From Acidocella sp. (GTDB lineage: Bacteria; Pseudomonadota; Alphaproteobacteria; Acetobacterales; Acetobacteraceae): a stretch of DNA of 17,177 bases. Under the pieces are notes generated by a model that saw nothing but the letters and a program-made list of their open reading frames with translations, made no database searches and was not told where the DNA came from. The DNA is taken from assembly GCA_029077775.1 (NCBI GenBank), contig JAQNCU010000015.1, forward strand, positions 1 to 17,177. Direction: 5' to 3'. The number at the start of each line of letters is the position of its first letter. The stretch's first letter is position 1. A program made the translations under genes and the position numbers. This document shows, one piece after another, positions 12,909 through 17,177 of this stretch.

Positions 12909-14349
12909 GGCGAAGCTGATCCTGACGAGAAGCAACGGCAACCGCCGATTGGTGTTTGCCGCCAATTTGGCCGCTCAAGCGGCAGGGCTGCGCGTGGGCA
13001 TGGCCACGGCCAAGGCGCAGGCGCTGGTGCCGGACCTCATCATCAAGGACGCCGGGCCTGCTGCCGATGCCGCAGGGCTGGAAAAACTCGCCTTATGGGC
13101 TTTGCGGCATTACTCGCCCATCGTCGCGGCTGATCCGCCCGATGGGCTGATCATCGAAGCGACGGGGGCCGCACATCTGCATGGCGGGGAGTTGGCCATG
13201 CTTAATGATATCGTTGCCCGCCTCGCCGCCGCCGGCATAGCTGCCCGCGCCGCGATGGCCGATAGCTGGAGCGCCGCACACGCCATTGCCCGCAGCATGA
13301 CCAAGCCGGTTGTCGTCGTGCCCATGGGCAAGAGCGCCGAGACGATGCTGCGGCTGCCCATCGTCGCTTTGCGCTTGCCCGCCGATATGGTTGCGCAGCT
13401 ACAACGCCTGGGCTTTGTGTGGATAGGCGATCTGGCCGACAAGCCTCGCGCCCCCCTGGCTCTGCGCTTTGGCCCCGAGCTGCATCGCCGCCTCGATCAG
13501 GCGATGGGCCGGTTGGGTGAATCGATTGAGCCGGTCCGGCCGCCGGAGTTGCTGGAATTCCGGCGCATGTTCGCGGAGCCGATCGGCGCGCCGGAAACAA
13601 TGGCGCGCTATACCGGCAAGCTGGTGGTGGAACTTTGCAACCTGCTGGAGGCCAAGGGGTTGGGGGCGCGGCGGCTCGACCTCCTGTTCCACCGGGTTGA
13701 TAGCCAGATGCAGGCCATCCGCATTGGCACGGCTACCCCGGTGCGCAGCGCCAAACGCTTGATGCGCCTGCTCTGCGATAGACTGGAAACCATCGATCCA
13801 GGCTTTGGCGTCGAGATCATGAGCCTCTGCGCCACGCTGGCGGAACCGTTCGAGACGAAGCAGATCCGCACCTCCTTGCTCTCCGAAAACCCGGAGACGG
13901 ATATTTCTTCCCTGATCGACGTCCTTGCCAACCGTGTCGGTGAGGCACGGCTCTACCGCTTCGCGCCGGTGGCCAGCGACGTGCCGGAGCGCTCGGTGTG
14001 CAAGGTGGCCCCAGCAGCGCCACCAACCGGCCAGGACTGGCCCGCGCAATGGCCGCGGCCGACGCGACTGTTGCCAAACCCGGAACAGATCGAGACGGTG
14101 GCTCTGCTGCCCGACCATCCGCCGGTCAGTTTTTCCTGGCGCGGCATTCGCCGCCGGATCAAGCGCGCCGATGGTCCGGAACGCGTGTTTGGCGAATGGT
14201 GGAAGCGCGATGCCGAGCTCGCCACGGTGCGCGATTATTTCCAGGTCGAGGATGAAGCCGGCGAACGCTTCTGGATTTTCCGTGCCGGTGATGGCGAGAA
14301 TGCCGCTACCGGCTCGCATCGCTGGTTTTTGCACGGCATTTTCGCATGA
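12823..14349 (+). CDS. imuB: ImuB, Y-family polymerase-like mutasome scaffold
   Basis: A 508-residue DinB/UmuC-related protein. In characterised systems ImuB does not polymerise but binds the beta clamp and recruits DnaE2 to damaged DNA. The start of the fold (VVSLFLPTWPTDRFTRQ) lacks the acidic pair of the DxD motif found in active Y-family polymerases. The second acidic motif is also degenerate. This agrees with the family. The palm and fingers regions are followed by a C-terminal ImuB-specific part ending with GSHRWFLHGIFA. The ATG at 12823 is preferred over 12796 because GGAGG (12812-12816) lies six bases upstream and the protein then begins MPRVVSLF. The gene begins inside imuA, and its stop overlaps the dnaE2 start as ATGA. 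Confidence 0.9.
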   Translation: MPRVVSLFLPTWPTDRFTRQLGASAPPAEAKLILTRSNGNRRLVFAANLAAQAAGLRVGMATAKAQALVPDLIIKDAGPAADAAGLEKLALWALRHYSPIVAADPPDGLIIEATGAAHLHGGELAMLNDIVARLAAAGIAARAAMADSWSAAHAIARSMTKPVVVVPMGKSAETMLRLPIVALRLPADMVAQLQRLGFVWIGDLADKPRAPLALRFGPELHRRLDQAMGRLGESIEPVRPPELLEFRRMFAEPIGAPETMARYTGKLVVELCNLLEAKGLGARRLDLLFHRVDSQMQAIRIGTATPVRSAKRLMRLLCDRLETIDPGFGVEIMSLCATLAEPFETKQIRTSLLSENPETDISSLIDVLANRVGEARLYRFAPVASDVPERSVCKVAPAAPPTGQDWPAQWPRPTRLLPNPEQIETVALLPDHPPVSFSWRGIRRRIKRADGPERVFGEWWKRDAELATVRDYFQVEDEAGERFWIFRAGDGENAATGSHRWFLHGIFA

Positions 14350-17177
14350 GCGGCACGCCGCACTATGCCGAGCTGCAATGCACCTCGCATTTCAGTTTTC
14401 TGCGCGGCGCCAGTTCCTGCGACGAGCTATTCGCCCAGGCCGCGTATCTCGGCATCAAGGAAATGGCGATCACCGACCGCAACAGCCTGGCCGGCATTGT
14501 TCGTGCTCATGCGGCCGCCAAGGATGCCGGCATTCGCCTGATCGTCGGTTGCCGCCTCGATCTGATCGATGGCATGGCGGTTCTGGTCTATCCGACCGAT
14601 CGCCCTGCCTATGCTCAGCTATGCCGGTTGCTTTCGCTCGGCAAAAAGCACGGCGGCAAGGCGCAATGCAAGCTCGATTGGTCTGATCTGGTTGCCTACA
14701 GCGAGGGGCTGATCGCTGTCCTCATCCCCGATGAAGCCGATGACACCTGTGCCCTGCGCTTGCGGCGGTTGCGGGAGGCATTCGGCGACCGCACCTATCT
14801 GGCGCTAACCCTGCGCCGCCGGCCAAACGACCAGATGCGGCTTTATGCCCTGTCGAACATGGCAGCCCAGGCCCGTGTGCCCACAGTGGTTACCAATGAC
14901 GTGTTGTTCCACGCCCCGGCCCGGCGCATCCTTCAGGATGTCGTCACCTGCATCCGCCACGGCTGCACCATCGACGATTCTGGTTTCCGCCGTGAGCGTC
15001 ATGCCGATCGCTATCTTAAGCCGCCGGCAGAAATGCACCGGCTGTTCGCCCGTTACCCGGAGGCGTTGGCCCGCACGGCTGAGATTGCCGAACGCTGCCG
15101 TTTCTCATTGGAAGAACTGAGCTACCAATACCCGCAAGAAATCCTGCTCCCTGGCCTCACGGCGCAGCAAGCCCTGAAGAAACTCACCTGGGAGGGCGCC
15201 AAGGAACGCTACAAGGAAGGCGTGCCCGATGAGGTTATCGCCACTCTCAAACACGAGCTGAGCCTGATCGAGACGCTTGACTATGCGCCGTATTTTCTGA
15301 CGGTGAATTCCATCGTCCGCTTCGCCCGCAGCCAGGGCATCCTTTGTCAGGGCCGGGGTTCAGCCGCCAACAGCGCCGTCTGTTACGTGCTGGGCATTAC
15401 CTCGATCGATCCGGCCCGCAACGATCTGCTGTTTGAGCGCTTCGTCTCCGAGGAGCGCCGCGAGCCGCCGGATATCGACGTCGATTTTGAACATGAACGG
15501 CGCGAGATCGTCATGCAATGGGTGTTCGACAATTATGGCCGCGACCATGCCGCTTTGTGCTCGACGGTCATCCGCTACCGCAGCCGCGGCGCCTTGCGCG
15601 ATGTCGGCAAAGCCCTCGGCCTGCCGGAAGATTTGATCGCGCTGTTAAACGCCCAGCTCTCTGGCTGGTCGGAGGAAGGCATCGAGCCCGAACAGGCGGC
15701 GGAGCTGAACCTCAACCTCGGTGACCGGCGGCTGAGGCTGGCGATTGATCTGGCACGCGAGCTGATCGGCACACCACGCCATCTCTCGCAGCACCCCGGC
15801 GGTTTTGTCCTGACCCATGACCGGCTGGACGAGCTGGTACCGATCGAGCCTGCCGCCATGGATAACCGGCAGATCATCGAATGGGACAAGGACGATATCG
15901 ATGCGCTGAAGTTTATGAAGGTCGATTGCCTAGCCCTCGGCATGCTTTCTTGCATGAAGCGCGGCTTCGATCTCCTCACCCAGCACAAGGGCATCACCCT
16001 CGATCTGGCGACCATCCCGGCCGAGGACCCACGCACCTACGCGATGATCCGCAAAGCCGATACGGTGGGGACGTTTCAGATCGAGAGCCGGGCGCAGATG
16101 TCCATGCTGCCGCGCATGAAGCCGCGAACGTTTTATGACCTGGTCATCGAAGTCGCCATCGTGCGGCCCGGGCCGATCCAGGGCGACATGGTGCACCCTT
16201 ATCTGCGCCGCCGCGAGGGCAAGGAAGCAGTCGAATATCCGACACCGGAGCTTGAGAAGGCCCTGGGCAAGACCCTTGGCGTGCCGCTGTTCCAGGAGCA
16301 GGCGATGCGGGTCGCGATGACCTGCGCCGGCTTCACGGCGACCGAGGCCGACCAACTCCGCCGTGCCATGGCGACCTTCAAGCACACCGGCAGCGTGACC
16401 AAATTCCATGACAAGCTGATCACCGGCATGGTTGCCAATGGCTATGAGGCGGAATTCGCCGAGCGGATTTTCAAGCAACTGGAGGGTTTCGGCAGCTATG
16501 GCTTTCCGGAAAGCCATGCCGCCTCCTTTGCGCTGATCGCCTACGCATCGTCCTGGCTGAAATGCCATCATCCGGATGTGTTCTGCACTGCCTTGCTGAA
16601 TGCCCAGCCCATGGGGTTTTATGCCCCAGCGCAGATCGTGCGTGATGCGATCAATCATGCTGTGGAAATTCGCCCGGTTTGCATCAATGCCTCACGCTGG
16701 GACTGCACGCTGGAGCCAACGGCGCGGGAGGATCGTTTCGCCGTGCGGCTTGGCCTGCGCATGGTGAAGGGCCTGTCCAACGCCCATGCCGCCACGCTCA
16801 TCGCCGCACGGGCGGATCGGCCCTTCGTCTCCGTCGATGATCTCTGGCGCCGCGCCAATGTTCCCGCCGCAACGCTCGTCCAGATCGCCGAGGCCGATGC
16901 GTTTTTGTCCGCGTTAAAACTTGCCCGCCGCGAGGCACTCTGGACCATAAAGGCATTACGCGATGAACCGCTGCCATTGTTCTCTGCCGCGTCAAACCGC
17001 GAGGCAGAAGTCGCGCCGGAATTTTCCGAACCAGCCATGGTCCTGCAACCGATGAAGGCCGGGGGTGAAGTTGTCGAGGATTACAGCCATCTTGGCCTTT
17101 CGCTCCGCGCCCATCCGTTGAGCTTTTTACGGCATGATCTGCGCCATCAGAAAATCATCACCTGCGCCGAGGCAATG
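14346..17177 (+). CDS. dnaE2: DnaE2, error-prone DNA polymerase III alpha-type subunit (partial)
   Basis: DnaE2 is the polymerase of the SOS mutasome and copies past DNA lesions with low fidelity. The frame is open for 944 codons to the window edge, so the C-terminus is missing; full-length DnaE2 is usually a little over 1,000 residues. A PHP domain begins at once with YAELQCTSHFSFLRGAS. The C-family polymerase core has GRGSAANS at 336-343, the catalytic pair D378 and D380 in PPDIDVDF, and the third Asp D527 in KFMKVDCLALGML. Helix-hairpin-helix-type sequence follows (FGSYGFPESHAASFALIAY). The ATG overlaps the imuB stop (ATGA), so the two are translationally coupled. Expression would follow the LexA box in front of imuA. 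No frameshift was seen. Confidence 0.95.
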   Translation, partial: MSGTPHYAELQCTSHFSFLRGASSCDELFAQAAYLGIKEMAITDRNSLAGIVRAHAAAKDAGIRLIVGCRLDLIDGMAVLVYPTDRPAYAQLCRLLSLGKKHGGKAQCKLDWSDLVAYSEGLIAVLIPDEADDTCALRLRRLREAFGDRTYLALTLRRRPNDQMRLYALSNMAAQARVPTVVTNDVLFHAPARRILQDVVTCIRHGCTIDDSGFRRERHADRYLKPPAEMHRLFARYPEALARTAEIAERCRFSLEELSYQYPQEILLPGLTAQQALKKLTWEGAKERYKEGVPDEVIATLKHELSLIETLDYAPYFLTVNSIVRFARSQGILCQGRGSAANSAVCYVLGITSIDPARNDLLFERFVSEERREPPDIDVDFEHERREIVMQWVFDNYGRDHAALCSTVIRYRSRGALRDVGKALGLPEDLIALLNAQLSGWSEEGIEPEQAAELNLNLGDRRLRLAIDLARELIGTPRHLSQHPGGFVLTHDRLDELVPIEPAAMDNRQIIEWDKDDIDALKFMKVDCLALGMLSCMKRGFDLLTQHKGITLDLATIPAEDPRTYAMIRKADTVGTFQIESRAQMSMLPRMKPRTFYDLVIEVAIVRPGPIQGDMVHPYLRRREGKEAVEYPTPELEKALGKTLGVPLFQEQAMRVAMTCAGFTATEADQLRRAMATFKHTGSVTKFHDKLITGMVANGYEAEFAERIFKQLEGFGSYGFPESHAASFALIAYASSWLKCHHPDVFCTALLNAQPMGFYAPAQIVRDAINHAVEIRPVCINASRWDCTLEPTAREDRFAVRLGLRMVKGLSNAHAATLIAARADRPFVSVDDLWRRANVPAATLVQIAEADAFLSALKLARREALWTIKALRDEPLPLFSAASNREAEVAPEFSEPAMVLQPMKAGGEVVEDYSHLGLSLRAHPLSFLRHDLRHQKIITCAEAM

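Noticed and set aside
13399..14334. 311-codon minus-strand frame opposite imuB
   Set aside because: It is antisense to a well-supported gene, has low-complexity His/Arg/Gln composition and no family motif.
15930..16658. 242-codon minus-strand frame opposite dnaE2
   Set aside because: It is antisense to the conserved polymerase core and is best explained as a coding shadow.
1..17177. CRISPR arrays, rRNA genes, complete insertion sequences or a replication origin
   Set aside because: No regularly spaced long repeats, rRNA sequence, transposase, or initiator gene with iterons was seen.

Overview
The window looks like accessory DNA of a high-G+C alphaproteobacterium. The clearest lineage sign is a direct-repeat LexA box, GAAC-N7-GAAC, which reads as the alphaproteobacterial GTTC-N7-GTTC on the other strand. 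It sits in front of an imuA-imuB-dnaE2 cassette. Nothing in the sequence fixes the genus.

Region 1 (1-1545) is the end of an integrated element. A 46-bp 3' piece of a tRNA gene (probably tRNA-Arg, anticodon CCG, minus strand) lacks its 5' half. It is followed by a promoter, three short direct repeats and a tyrosine integrase with a TTG start. The element should run rightward from the tRNA piece. No second copy of the piece was seen, so the other end lies outside the window or has been lost.

Region 2 (1546-3215) is a hipBA-type module. An Xre-like antitoxin overlaps a HipA-family kinase by GTGA, and a perfect 18-bp palindrome precedes it. The kinase carries Gln where the family has a conserved Asn in the catalytic loop.

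Region 3 (3280-8596, minus strand) is a four-gene operon of visibly lower G+C. In transcription order it encodes an NAD-dependent epimerase (SDR), a fused GT4 glycosyltransferase/radical SAM-SPASM protein, a WG-repeat-like protein, and a fused histidine phosphatase/nucleotidyltransferase. The first three genes are joined by ATGA overlaps. The set suggests synthesis or modification of a glycan or a glycosylated product. I know of no named system with this composition, so it is the best candidate here for something undescribed.

Region 4 (8597-9217) is a 621-bp stretch without a convincing gene. It holds several inverted repeats.

Region 5 (9218-17177) is a DNA-damage-tolerance module. A UvrD/Rep-like helicase and an SRAP (YedK/HMCES-type) abasic-site protein run leftward. 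The mutasome genes imuA, imuB and dnaE2 run rightward from the same intergenic region. The consensus LexA box lies in the imuA promoter, and a one-mismatch box lies nearer the helicase. dnaE2 is open to the end of the window and lacks its C-terminus.
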